A stretch of 64,000 bases of DNA from positions 1-64,000 of the IMG/VR virus record IMGVR_UViG_3300032722_000004; one strand, given 5' to 3'. Shown piece after piece: positions 1 to 6,998 of the stretch. This DNA is from a virus. The first letter of the stretch is position 1, and every line of letters starts with the position of its first letter. The notes beneath the pieces are model-generated. The model had not been told where the DNA came from, searched no databases, and was given only the letters and a program-made list of their open reading frames with translations. Made by a program: the position numbers and the translations under genes.

Positions 1-50
1 TTTTCCCTCTCAATTGCTCTGCTACATTAATCCCGTAGCAGACCCTAATA
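1..50 (-). other. Possible partial tRNA-like sequence at window edge
   Basis: Read on the minus strand, this stretch has a five-pair hairpin GCTAC/GTAGC with a loop containing GGG, like a D-arm, followed by AGAGC. It lies directly beside a tRNA and is cut by the window edge, so no anticodon can be read. It may equally be a tRNA remnant. Confidence 0.25.
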
Positions 51-51
51 T

Positions 52-127
52 TGGTGGAGACAACAGGACTCGAACCCGCCACCTACTGGATGCAAACCAG
101 TCGCTCTACCAGATGAGCTATGTCCCC
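52..127 (-). tRNA. tRNA-Ala(UGC)
   Basis: The gene folds as a complete cloverleaf with anticodon loop TTTGCAT (anticodon TGC) and T-loop TTCGAGT, and the CCA end is encoded. The acceptor stem GGGGACA/TGTCTCC carries the G3:U70 pair that identifies alanine tRNAs. It heads the minus-strand tRNA array. Confidence 0.9.
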
Positions 128-194
128 TTGTATTTCGTAAAAGTATTTAGTTTTCTACTATGACACAATTTTTATTCTGTGTCAAGTTATATTT

Positions 195-269
195 TGGCGT
201 CCCGAGAGAGAATCGAACTCCCATTCAGAGTTTAGAAGACTCTTGTCTTATCCATTAAACGACCGGGAC
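195..269 (-). tRNA. tRNA-Arg(UCU)
   Basis: Cloverleaf with acceptor GTCCCGG, anticodon stem AGAGT/ACTCT, loop CTTCTAA (anticodon TCT), T-loop TTCGATT, discriminator G and encoded CCA. It would read AGA codons, which are common in AT-rich phage genes. Confidence 0.9.
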
Positions 270-284
270 ATATATTGTACACAA

Positions 285-328
285 TGGCGCGAATAGGTTC
301 AGGCTCTAATCCGCTGAGCTATGGAGCC
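285..328 (-). pseudogene. Truncated tRNA remnant
   Basis: The minus strand begins like a tRNA (GGCTCCA, then a D-arm GCTCAGCGGATTAGAGC) but jumps straight to GAACCTATTCGCG and CCA. The anticodon arm and most of the T-arm are missing. The element is 44 nt, so it looks like an internally deleted tRNA. Confidence 0.6.
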
Positions 329-370
329 ATTAACTAATCTCTTATCGTTTTCTTATTCTATACTATCAAA

Positions 371-402
371 AGAAAAAGTCAAGGGTTCTGAACCCTTGAC
401 TT
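371..402 (-). terminator. Rho-independent terminator
   Basis: On the minus strand a long perfect hairpin, AAGTCAAGGGTT closing on AACCCTTGACTT, is followed by TTTCTTTT. It lies about 30 nt past the stop codon of the 114-residue coiled-coil gene. Confidence 0.8.
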
Positions 403-432
403 GATCATTCTCGATGATATTTTACAGTAGAA

Positions 433-777
433 TTAGGTTGGTTCCGAAGTTTGAATTTGAGCCGTTTGTGCTGCAAGATCAGAAGTATGTGCAATGATAA
501 TTTGCTTAAACTTTGCAATTTCAGCTTCCGCATCTGCAATTGCTCGGGCACCTTGATTAATTGTTTCTTGGTGCGCGTCTCGTGACTTTTTCAATGCATC
601 TTGTAACTGTGTTTTAAGTAAACTAACTTCTGCATTGGTTTCAATCGCAAGTTTTCGTGACCGTTCAAATAAAATCTTTGCGTCAGTCTCTACTTCCTCT
701 ACGAACGTATCTACTAGCTGAATTGCCTTTTTTTCTTCTGTTTTAGCTTCTGAAAAAATATTTAAAAAATTAGCCAT
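433..777 (-). CDS. Small coiled-coil protein of unknown function
   Basis: 114 residues, not recognised as a known family. It is rich in Ala, Lys, Glu and Gln with long heptad-like stretches from about residue 10 to 100, so it should be mostly alpha-helical coiled coil. There is no signal peptide or membrane segment. The start is set by a GGAG Shine-Dalgarno sequence, and a late-promoter octamer (GATAAATA) lies 19 nt upstream. A strong terminator follows, so it is probably a single-gene late transcript. Confidence 0.8.
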   Translation of the reverse strand: MANFLNIFSEAKTEEKKAIQLVDTFVEEVETDAKILFERSRKLAIETNAEVSLLKTQLQDALKKSRDAHQETINQGARAIADAEAEIAKFKQIIIAHTSDLAAQTAQIQTSEPT

Positions 778-796
778 AAGAGTCTCCTTACGTGAC

Positions 797-804
797 TATT
801 TATC
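797..804 (-). promoter_or_regulatory. T4-type late promoter (Shine-Dalgarno class)
   Basis: The minus strand reads GATAAATA, 19 nt before the ATG at 777, with GGAG between. It matches the T4 late consensus TATAAATA except at the first base. Confidence 0.6.
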
Positions 805-828
805 TTTGTTTGGTGCCGGCACCAAGGA

Positions 829-1341
829 TTAGTAGCTTTTGCCTTCAGCATAACGTTGTCTTCTAGTGTGTCTACCGTTACCTTTATTTTTGGCCTTATA
901 AGTAGGTGTTTGGCTATGACAATTGGGACATAGCAAACAAAGATTTTCTAATGCATTGTTATCACTATTACCGTCTTTATGTTCTAGTTCTAATGTTATA
1001 GGTTTAGAATTGTAATCACTGATTCCGCATTCTGTGCATTTATAACCAAATGTTTCTTTTAAGTATCGACGGATAGCACCTAACCCGGGTGCTTGGTTTT
1101 CATCTAACCACTGTTTAATTTTTAAAGAAAAAATGTGATCATTTTGACATTTATTATTACAATATTTGCCCTTACTAGAAATACTATTATTACAGTAAAC
1201 ACATATATTTGTATAAATTATTTTTCTTTTAGCATTATTACAGGCAGCAGAACAAGACGAATTGCAAAACAATCTATGACGATGTTCATATTTTAAAATC
1301 TGACTACAATGTATACACCGTTTAGGATCGATTGTATACAA
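829..1341 (-). CDS. HNH homing endonuclease with zinc-binding N-terminus
   Basis: 170 residues. The C-terminal half has an HNH nuclease core with the run LELEHKDGN...LCLLCPNCHSQ, where the two CxxC pairs bind structural zinc. The N-terminal 75 residues contain several further Cys pairs resembling zinc ribbons. The protein would nick or cut DNA and spread its own gene. It sits alone between tRNA genes, a usual place for such elements. No in-frame ATG exists, so translation probably begins at the TTG at 1341. A close relative lies at 8990-9487. Confidence 0.85.
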   Translation of the reverse strand: MYTIDPKRCIHCSQILKYEHRHRLFCNSSCSAACNNAKRKIIYTNICVYCNNSISSKGKYCNNKCQNDHIFSLKIKQWLDENQAPGLGAIRRYLKETFGYKCTECGISDYNSKPITLELEHKDGNSDNNALENLCLLCPNCHSQTPTYKAKNKGNGRHTRRQRYAEGKSY

Positions 1342-1377
1342 GTTTATCCGATCTTGCTTTTTTGCAGTGTTATTGCA

Positions 1378-1393
1378 GCGGATTATAATCCGC
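1378..1393. repeat. 16-bp perfect palindrome
   Basis: GCGGATTATAATCCGC is a perfect inverted repeat just upstream of the TTG-start HNH gene. It could be an operator or a hairpin in the 5' leader. The sequence gives no further hint. Confidence 0.5.
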
Positions 1394-1477
1394 CTATTCT
1401 GCTTTACTCATACTCATTTTTGAAACTTTCTATTAATTAATAATTATTTATCTTTCAAATATGAAAACGAGCAAAAA

Positions 1478-1552
1478 TGGTGCCCCAAGAGGGAATTGAA
1501 CCCCCTGCCTTCGACTTACAAGGTCGCTGCTCTACCGATGAGCTATAAGGGC
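1478..1552 (-). tRNA. tRNA-Thr(UGU)
   Basis: Cloverleaf with anticodon stem GCGAC/GTCGA, loop CTTGTAA (anticodon TGT), T-loop TTCAATT and encoded CCA. The acceptor stem has one T-T mismatch at pair 6:67 but is otherwise normal. Confidence 0.85.
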
Positions 1553-1626
1553 GTATTTTACGTATTTTTCGAATGAGCTATACCGGCATTATCATGTATA
1601 TATGCATGGTTCCATGCATGAAAATT

Positions 1627-1634
1627 TATAAATA
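1627..1634 (+). promoter_or_regulatory. T4-type late promoter
   Basis: Exact TATAAATA octamer 16 nt before the ATG at 1651, with an AGGAAAG ribosome-binding site between. Confidence 0.6.
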
Positions 1635-1650
1635 CGTAAAAGGAAAGCTA

Positions 1651-1998
1651 ATGAATATAAAACCTATTGTTGACAAAATAAATGATATCAACAAGACAAT
1701 AGCCATACTCATTACAAATTCTGTAGCCACAATGTGGTGTGCTTACCTTTTTGCTATTATAGCGTTTATCAGTTTACCCGAAGCTATTAAGGGTGGGGTC
1801 GCTACTCTGATAAGTTGGATAGCACAGACTTTCTTGCAGTTAGTTTTACTTAGTATAATTATGGTAGGTCAAGCGGTCTTAAATGAAAAAACAGAAAAAA
1901 GAGCAGACGAAGATCACGAAACTTTATTAAAAGAGTTACAGGAAATCAAAGCTATTCATTCTGATATTCATGAACTACTTAAGAAACACGATGAGTAG
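1651..1998 (+). CDS. Small two-helix membrane protein (DUF1003-like)
   Basis: 115 residues from the ATG at 1651, chosen because AGGAAAG precedes it; an upstream in-frame start at 1573 has no ribosome-binding site. Two hydrophobic helices (about residues 25-48 and 58-80), including the run WIAQTFLQLVLL and IIMVGQ, are followed by a charged helical tail. The motif resembles the DUF1003-type membrane family. A holin-like role is possible but not shown. It is one of the few plus-strand genes here. Confidence 0.7.
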   Translation: MNIKPIVDKINDINKTIAILITNSVATMWCAYLFAIIAFISLPEAIKGGVATLISWIAQTFLQLVLLSIIMVGQAVLNEKTEKRADEDHETLLKELQEIKAIHSDIHELLKKHDE

Positions 1999-1999
1999 T

Positions 2000-2045
2000 T
2001 CGGGCGGGAGTGACGATTCTTCACCCGCTCTTGCCGTCTCTAGAG
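2000..2045 (+). terminator. Possible terminator hairpin
   Basis: GCGGGAGTGA pairs with TCACCCGC (one bulged A) just past the stop of the membrane-protein gene. There is no convincing T-run, so the call is weak. Confidence 0.3.
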
Positions 2046-2168
2046 TACACTAGTCAACGCTGACAGCCTTGCTATTTATTGATCGTTTAACTACACTACC
2101 GAACTTAAATAATATAGAGTTAACCATGACCCTATGCGGAGTTATTTACGGCTCTCACCCCGTTAGAA

Positions 2169-2245
2169 TGGCTCCCCAGGTTCGGCTCGAACGAACGACA
2201 TTCGGATTAACAGTCCGACGCAACTACCAACTGTGCTACTAGGGA
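2169..2245 (-). tRNA. tRNA-Asn(GUU)
   Basis: Cloverleaf with anticodon stem TCGGA/TCCGA and loop CTGTTAA (anticodon GTT). Acceptor TCCCTAG pairs with CTGGGGA, the discriminator is G and CCA is encoded. Confidence 0.85.
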
Positions 2246-2285
2246 ATGATATTAAACACCATAAATTAGATTCTCATATTGATTA

Positions 2286-2293
2286 GATAAATA
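2286..2293 (+). promoter_or_regulatory. T4-type late promoter (leaderless class)
   Basis: GATAAATA ends 4 nt before the ATG at 2298. With T4 late geometry, transcription would start at or next to the start codon. Confidence 0.5.
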
Positions 2294-2297
2294 AATC

Positions 2298-3017
2298 ATG
2301 TTTCACATTATATACAAAACTACTAACACTGTCAACAACAAAATCTACGTGGGTTATCATTTTCAAGAAAGTGACCCCTTCGCATTTGATGGATATTTAG
2401 GTAGCGGTAAAGGTATCTTAAAGGCTATAAAGAAATACGGGCGATACAAATTTATACGAGAAACGCTACATGTGTTTACTACGGAACATGATGCGTTGTC
2501 TAAGGAAACTGAAATAGTTAATGAATCATTTATAATGAGGTCCGATGTCTACAATTTAGTACCGGGAGGAGGCAAACCTCCGTCACATAAAGGAAAGAAA
2601 AAAACCGAAAACCACAAAAAGAAAATAGGATGTTCACAAAAAGGGAAAGTTATATCTATAGCGCAACGAGATAAAACTAGCACGACGCTAACAGGGAGAA
2701 AAGTAGGACCACACTCTGTTGAGCGTAAGAAAAACATTGCTAACGCATTACTTGGTGTAAAACACACCGAAGAACGTAAACAGAAGATGAGCGATAATCA
2801 CGCTGACATGTCTGGGGCTAAAAACCCTATGTTCGGTAAAATTGGACCTGCAAATCCAAACTTCGGTAGAAAAGATTCAAGTACAGCAAAACTTCGAAAG
2901 AAGCAAGCCGCACTTGAATCTCAGGTTATTGTCGAGTGCCCGCATTGCAAAAAGATCGGTAAAAGATCAGGAATGCAAGTTTGGCATTTCGACCGCTGTC
3001 GCAAATTAAAAATATAG
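2298..3017 (+). CDS. GIY-YIG homing endonuclease with NUMOD3 repeats
   Basis: 239 residues. The N-terminal GIY-YIG nuclease core reads IIYKTTN...KIYVGYH followed by GYLGSGKGI. Lys/Arg-rich NUMOD3-like DNA-binding repeats fill the middle (about residues 95-190; motifs such as ERKQKMS and NPMFGKIGPANPNFG). A C-terminal zinc motif CPHCKK...H...C is shared with other endonucleases of this window (39611 and 51355). It is free-standing next to tRNA-Asn and overlaps convergently the 3' end of the HNH gene at 3006 by 12 bp. Confidence 0.88.
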   Translation: MFHIIYKTTNTVNNKIYVGYHFQESDPFAFDGYLGSGKGILKAIKKYGRYKFIRETLHVFTTEHDALSKETEIVNESFIMRSDVYNLVPGGGKPPSHKGKKKTENHKKKIGCSQKGKVISIAQRDKTSTTLTGRKVGPHSVERKKNIANALLGVKHTEERKQKMSDNHADMSGAKNPMFGKIGPANPNFGRKDSSTAKLRKKQAALESQVIVECPHCKKIGKRSGMQVWHFDRCRKLKI

Positions 3018-3569
3018 TCTAATTCTACTGTGTTTTGGAATACCGGACATCAAGTAATCCATTTGGTCAGCAAGGATGCTGCGGTTTTGGAGAACCAAAT
3101 GTTCATAATGTGACGGTTCGTACGGTACGTACAGCAACTCCATACCAGCCTGCTTCAACGTCTTACAACCCTTCTTTTGGTTACAAGGCTTACAAGCAGT
3201 TACGACGTTCATCCATTCATCTTCGCCACCAAGAAACCGCGGCTTGATGTGATCACGACTCAAGAATTGATGACTCGTGTGATGATCACCGCAATAGGCG
3301 CAGACGCTACGGTCACGAGCGAACAAAGTCTTGTTCGTCAGAATAACATGCGTGTGCTTCTTGAAGTCGAAACCAGTGCCCTTAATGGCGATGATACTCG
3401 GAGTTTCAAGATAGCTTTGGGTACCGTCATTTCTCGTGCCACCACGATAACGAGCAACTACCGAACCTAGCGACCAGGCCACAAGACCCTTCGCGTGATA
3501 AGAAATTGCATCGTCGTTAGATACCCAAGTTCGGGGAATACCCGAAACGTCCAAGGCTAGAATCGCCAT
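3006..3569 (-). CDS. HNH endonuclease, bacterial type
   Basis: 187 residues. An HNH domain (about residues 90-135) has zinc ligands CAYC and CKPC and a catalytic RDHIKPRFLGG...N motif of the common bacterial or phage HNH class. The N-terminal 80 residues are of unknown fold. A late promoter (GATAAATA) and GGAG site precede the ATG. It could be a homing enzyme or a phage DNA-processing nuclease. Confidence 0.8.
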   Translation of the reverse strand: MAILALDVSGIPRTWVSNDDAISYHAKGLVAWSLGSVVARYRGGTRNDGTQSYLETPSIIAIKGTGFDFKKHTHVILTNKTLFARDRSVCAYCGDHHTSHQFLSRDHIKPRFLGGEDEWMNVVTACKPCNQKKGCKTLKQAGMELLYVPYEPSHYEHLVLQNRSILADQMDYLMSGIPKHSRIRLYF

Positions 3570-3588
3570 AACTGCTCCTATTTTTCTG

Positions 3589-3596
3589 TATTTATC
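3589..3596 (-). promoter_or_regulatory. T4-type late promoter (Shine-Dalgarno class)
   Basis: Minus strand GATAAATA about 19 nt before the ATG at 3569, with GGAG between. Confidence 0.6.
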
Positions 3597-3707
3597 CTAT
3601 ATGTTCATTCTCTCTATTGAACCCTATGTTCAATCCTTGAAATTTCTTCAATTCATCTTATGAGTTAATATAACAAAATGGGCGAACGGCGTCAACCATT
3701 TTATAGA

Positions 3708-3881
3708 CTATTCGTTGAGAATACCTGATTCCCAATTTTCGGCGGCGGACTCTGCATAGTAGATTGACTTGTCCTTAAGATCGATTGTACGCTTAAGAAT
3801 TTCGTTTTCGTAGCAAAGCACTACATATCCATCTATGTCAGTGATGACCGCTCTGCGATTAGGTTTAGTATTAGTGTTCAT
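3708..3881 (-). CDS. Small hypothetical protein, 57 residues
   Basis: The reading frame runs from an ATG with AGGAG eight bases upstream to a TAG stop. The product begins MNTNTKPNRRAVITDIDGY and is acidic towards its end (ESAAENWESG). No family is recognised. Codon use is like that of neighbouring phage genes, and the clean ribosome-binding site makes a real gene likely. Confidence 0.65.
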   Translation of the reverse strand: MNTNTKPNRRAVITDIDGYVVLCYENEILKRTIDLKDKSIYYAESAAENWESGILNE

Positions 3882-3948
3882 GAGTTTCTCCTATATACTA
3901 TTTAAGTACCTAATTTAGGTAATTATTTTTCTATAGGTAAATCGTATT

Positions 3949-4023
3949 TGGTGCCTAGAACAGGATTGAACTGCCGGCCTTCGCTTTACGAAAGCGCTGC
4001 TATACCAATTCCGCCACCTAGGC
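3949..4023 (-). tRNA. tRNA-Thr(CGU), first copy
   Basis: Acceptor GCCTAGG/TCTAGGC, anticodon loop TTCGTAA (anticodon CGT), T-loop TTCAATC, encoded CCA. The anticodon arm is identical to that of the tRNA at 5778-5852, but the D-arm (GGTGGCGGAATTGGTA) resembles leucine tRNAs. The gene may be a recombinant. Confidence 0.75.
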
Positions 4024-4032
4024 ATATTTTAT

Positions 4033-4257
4033 TTAGGATTTAGGTCCGTATTTTTCCATAAGGGCCAGATAGTCGTCAAGAATAACTTGTGCCTTTTGGC
4101 AGGCACTAAAACTTTGTTCACATGCCGGAAGCTTTCCGCCAGCAGCAGAAAAACCGGCAAACCAATGCCTCAATCGCTTCATTTCTTCGACTGTATGCGA
4201 CACGTACAGCTTTGTATGCTTGTCCAAATCCTTTTCAAGCGCGGTCTTCTTAGTCAT
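4033..4257 (-). CDS. Small hypothetical protein, 74 residues
   Basis: Lys-rich, predicted helical, with two cysteines (CEQ...CQK). No recognised family. It lies between tRNA-Thr and the TilS-like gene on the same strand and is separated from the latter by 13 nt, so it is likely co-transcribed with it. Confidence 0.6.
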   Translation of the reverse strand: MTKKTALEKDLDKHTKLYVSHTVEEMKRLRHWFAGFSAAGGKLPACEQSFSACQKAQVILDDYLALMEKYGPKS

Positions 4258-4270
4258 TGTATTTTATCTT

Positions 4271-4948
4271 TCAATAGTTGTGAATTAACGCATTGAGCAT
4301 AGATTTCTCTAGATTTCTACGACTCATCAGTTGTGGAATGATTTCATTTCTCAACCAATTTCTTTCATGGTGATTGTCTTGATTAGTGATATCATCAATG
4401 AAGGGGATACCGCGCCGATTGCACTGTTCTAAAATAACAGACTTCGGAACCGTAAGAAATGGTTTGCATTTAAAAAATTCTAGGCTTTCGTCAAATCTAA
4501 ACTTAGCAAGTCCAAGATTCGAATGAGCGGCGCCCCGCATCAGGTCCAAAAACACTTGTTCGATATTGTCATTGAGGTGGTGTGCAGTTACCGCTACAAC
4601 CTCTTTACCAAGAGTTTTTCTGTAGTTACGCACAAACTCCCAACGCTGACTGCGGGCCTCTGCTTCAAGGTTGGAAGAATCTTTGAGATCCTTTCCGTAA
4701 CCAACGACAAAGTTACATTGAATCTGTTTATCCTGAATAAACTGCTGAATGAGTTCCTTGTCGAGATAATCGTTGTCTCGAATACCGTGCTGAAAATGAC
4801 AGACAGTAAAACCGATGCCTGCATTATTGCAGAAATCTAGCATGAACATACTGTCGGGTCCTCCTGATACCATCAGCAGGATTTCTCTACGATCTTGCGA
4901 ATACAGATTCACTAATTCTTGTTGAATCTTTTTCCATGCAACTGACAT
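4271..4948 (-). CDS. tilS: TilS-like tRNA(Ile)-lysidine synthetase (PP-loop ATPase domain)
   Basis: 225 residues, equal to the N-terminal catalytic domain of bacterial TilS; the usual C-terminal tRNA-binding domains are absent. The PP-loop SGGPDS is at residues 28-33, and the second family motif HHLNDNIEQVFLDLMRG follows near residue 125. TilS converts the wobble C of the CAU anticodon of tRNA-Ile2 to lysidine so that it reads AUA. AGAGG precedes the ATG. The next gene on the same strand, only 19 nt upstream, is a CAU tRNA, its likely substrate. Another PP-loop enzyme such as TtcA is less likely given the HHxND motif. Confidence 0.8.
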   Translation of the reverse strand: MSVAWKKIQQELVNLYSQDRREILLMVSGGPDSMFMLDFCNNAGIGFTVCHFQHGIRDNDYLDKELIQQFIQDKQIQCNFVVGYGKDLKDSSNLEAEARSQRWEFVRNYRKTLGKEVVAVTAHHLNDNIEQVFLDLMRGAAHSNLGLAKFRFDESLEFFKCKPFLTVPKSVILEQCNRRGIPFIDDITNQDNHHERNWLRNEIIPQLMSRRNLEKSMLNALIHNY

Positions 4949-4967
4949 TTGAGTACCTCTTAGATGA

Positions 4968-5044
4968 TGGTGCCCGCACTAGGATTTGAACCTAGGACCC
5001 CAGGTTTATGAGACCTGCGCTACTGACCACTGAGCTATACGGGC
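4968..5044 (-). tRNA. tRNA with CAU anticodon, probably tRNA-Ile2
   Basis: Full cloverleaf, acceptor GCCCGTA/TGCGGGC, anticodon stem CAGGT/ACCTG, loop CTCATAA, encoded CCA. A CAU anticodon can be Met or lysidine-modified Ile2. The adjacent tilS-like gene and the C4:G69 pair (a positive TilS determinant in E. coli) favour Ile2. Confidence 0.8.
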
Positions 5045-5084
5045 ATATTTCTTTAATTTTATCATAACAGATATAAAAAAATTG

Positions 5085-5722
5085 TCAACCGGGTTTTTTA
5101 TTTTCTTTATGGTTGCGACGAGTTAGACCTTTTCTATATCCTATAGGAATTTCGTCCAATGGCGAAATTGATTTGTTAATCACTCCGTTAGTTATTCTGA
5201 CTTTGTTTTTAGAGGCTAATGATCTTTTTCTGTTGGCTTCTTGGTGTTCAACTGAATCCGTATTTTTTGGTTTACCTTTATTCGCTAACCCGCCTTTTTA
5301 GCTCTTTCTCGCATGGCGTTCGTATAGGAACTATATTCTTCCTCCGTCATTCTGCTGACGTACTCTAAATAAGCTTTTTTGGCCAGAAGACTGCGTTCTT
5401 CTACTGTTGTTTTTTCTATCCTTGCCAGAGCGCCCTTAAGGGCGCTCTCTTTGGTAAACCCTCCCACTCCGCCCAATCTCATATTATAATTTGAATGTTC
5501 GTTAAAGTTTTCGGTTAGCTTTCGTTCTAAATCATATGCTTCCGTTCGGGTTTCGGATATTAAAAGAATTTCCTTTCGAAAATTTTCTTTTCCATATTTT
5601 GAAATTGCGTTTTTTATTGCAGTTCCGCTCCCGTAATACGAATCCATTGGCTTGTTGGTCTTATGAACTCCTATATAGGTTTTGCTGTTAACCAAATTAG
5701 TAATTCTATAAACAGTATACAT
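5085..5722 (-). pseudogene. GIY-YIG homing endonuclease with a -1 frameshift
   Basis: From the ATG at 5722 (preceded by GGAGAAA) a GIY-YIG core reads VYRITNLVNSKTYIGVH and SYYGSGTAI. The frame stops at 5285 after RAKKAG. One base shifted, the frame continues for about 65 codons to 5085 with KVRITNG and IPIGYRKGLTRR, the typical C-terminal DNA-binding tail of such enzymes. Adding one A to the A5 run at 5295-5299 restores a single frame. This may be a real mutation, slippage or a homopolymer sequencing error. Confidence 0.75.
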
Positions 5723-5777
5723 GCGAAATTTTCTCCGAATGTATTTAACATGTCGCAACCTAAACACTTAGATTTTT

Positions 5778-5852
5778 TGGTGCCCCATGACAGAATCGAA
5801 CTGCCGACCTTCGCTTTACGAAAGCGCTGCTATACCTCTTAGCTAATAGGGC
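5778..5852 (-). tRNA. tRNA-Thr(CGU), second copy
   Basis: Acceptor GCCCTAT/ATGGGGC, anticodon loop TTCGTAA (CGT), T-loop TTCGATT, encoded CCA. It shares the anticodon arm with the tRNA at 3949-4023 but has a different acceptor and D-arm. It ends two bases from the stop of the next gene. Confidence 0.8.
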
Positions 5853-5853
5853 G

Positions 5854-6237
5854 TTAGTTATTTACTGTGTTGTCGCCGTGAAACTGTCCGTATATACAAT
5901 GGATAAATTCGTGACCAACAAACTCTGGTTGGTAAGTCACGCTAGGATCCATCATGTGAATTGTGCATGTATCATAACTAGGAGGTTGCAGCAGGCTAAA
6001 TGCTACTACGTTAGTAGAATTTACTTTATGATCTGATGCCGTAGTACTCTTATTGAGATACCCTGCTACTACTCGGTTTAATTCCGAAGGTGATTTATAT
6101 GTAACTATCTTAATCGTAACTTCGTGCTTCTCGTACTGCTTTTGTTTAAAAGTATAACCATCAGCGCCAACTTGTGAACTTGAATTTGGCGTACATGCTG
6201 CTAACGCAAGCACAGCGATGCATAGTAATTTTTTCAT
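5854..6237 (-). CDS. Lipoprotein with HEXXH zinc-peptidase motif
   Basis: 127 residues. A signal peptide with lipobox LAAC (Cys at about residue 15) implies export and lipid anchoring. Near the C-terminus the run GHEFIHCIYGQFH contains HEFIH, the HEXXH signature of zinc metallopeptidases, plus a third nearby His. The protein is short for a peptidase, so activity is uncertain. GGAGG precedes the ATG, and a GATAAATA octamer sits 18 nt upstream. A role in envelope modification or lysis is possible but inferred. Confidence 0.75.
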   Translation of the reverse strand: MKKLLCIAVLALAACTPNSSSQVGADGYTFKQKQYEKHEVTIKIVTYKSPSELNRVVAGYLNKSTTASDHKVNSTNVVAFSLLQPPSYDTCTIHMMDPSVTYQPEFVGHEFIHCIYGQFHGDNTVNN

Positions 6238-6255
6238 AAGAGTATCCTCCCATAT

Positions 6256-6263
6256 TATTTATC
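6256..6263 (-). promoter_or_regulatory. T4-type late promoter (Shine-Dalgarno class)
   Basis: Minus strand GATAAATA, 18 nt before the ATG at 6237, with GGAGG between. Confidence 0.6.
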
Positions 6264-6265
6264 TA

Positions 6266-6301
6266 ATGATAAATATGAATATAATGATAAATATGAATAT
6301 G
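6266..6301 (+). repeat. 18-bp tandem duplication containing late promoter
   Basis: AATGATAAATATGAATAT occurs twice in tandem. Each copy holds GATAAATA followed by TGAAT, and the second copy runs into the ATG at 6299. In the first copy the equivalent triplet is ATA. The duplication places two promoter octamers in a row. Confidence 0.7.
6286..6293 (+). promoter_or_regulatory. T4-type late promoter (leaderless class)
   Basis: GATAAATA, spacer TGAAT (5 nt), ATG at 6299. No Shine-Dalgarno sequence lies before this ATG. Confidence 0.55.
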
Positions 6302-6862
6302 GACACTACAGATTTTCGTAAACTACTTAACCTATTTGAAGCACGTAATCCTAATTTGGAGTACGAGGACGAACCTAACGGTAAAAAGGTCATTGCTAGA
6401 CTTAAGAGCTATAATAGCCAAATATATACAAAGCTTGCACAAAAACTTGCAAGAATTGATGAATTGGAATCAGAAGTCAAATATCTTAAAGCTGCCGTAA
6501 AGGATGAAGCTAAAGAAAATGTGAGTGATTTGTTTGACGCAGAAGATGCCGTTCGCACTAGAGTTGTTGAGACTCTTAGCTTTATCTTTACGTTGACTAA
6601 GGATCCGGAAGAAACTAGAACTCCAAAGTACAAAGATATTTTAACTGAATTAGAGAAGCATCTAACACCTGAATTGATCGTAGTGTTAGAGGGGCTTAAA
6701 AAGCAAATGGTTACAGTGACTCAAAAAAGTCCTGCAATGTCAGTAAAGCCAATCAAAGAAGCTGTAGGAGATGTGTTCTCTCGACTAAAACAGACTATTT
6801 TGGGTTGGGCTAAAGATTACGATAGACAGCTTGATGCACTTAAAGCAGAAGCCGGTATGTAA
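6299..6862 (+). CDS. Hypothetical helical protein, 187 residues
   Basis: Start set at the ATG following the promoter octamer and 5-nt spacer (product begins MDTTDFRKLLNLFEARN). Residues 25-90 form a Lys/Glu-rich coiled coil, and the rest is also helical. A start such as RKLLNLFEA is common in T4-like phage structural or core proteins, but no family can be named. Confidence 0.7.
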   Translation: MDTTDFRKLLNLFEARNPNLEYEDEPNGKKVIARLKSYNSQIYTKLAQKLARIDELESEVKYLKAAVKDEAKENVSDLFDAEDAVRTRVVETLSFIFTLTKDPEETRTPKYKDILTELEKHLTPELIVVLEGLKKQMVTVTQKSPAMSVKPIKEAVGDVFSRLKQTILGWAKDYDRQLDALKAEAGM

Positions 6863-6868
6863 CTAATT

Positions 6869-6952
6869 TGGTAGGGGCGGAGGGAGTCGAACCCCCAATC
6901 CTTTCGGAAGCTGCTTTTGAGACAGCCGCGTAGACCATTCCGCCACGCCCCC
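6869..6952 (-). tRNA. tRNA-Leu(CAA)
   Basis: Class II tRNA with anticodon loop CTCAAAA (CAA), a long variable arm (CTTCCGAAAGG), T-loop TTCGACT and encoded CCA. Confidence 0.88.
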
Positions 6953-6998
6953 ACATCATTTATACCCTGGACAATTCCACCATCGGGGCATTATATAT

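Noticed and set aside
3035-3470. Two plus-strand frames opposite the HNH gene at 3006-3569
   Set aside because: The minus-strand frame has HNH and zinc motifs and a late promoter; the plus frames show no recognisable protein pattern.
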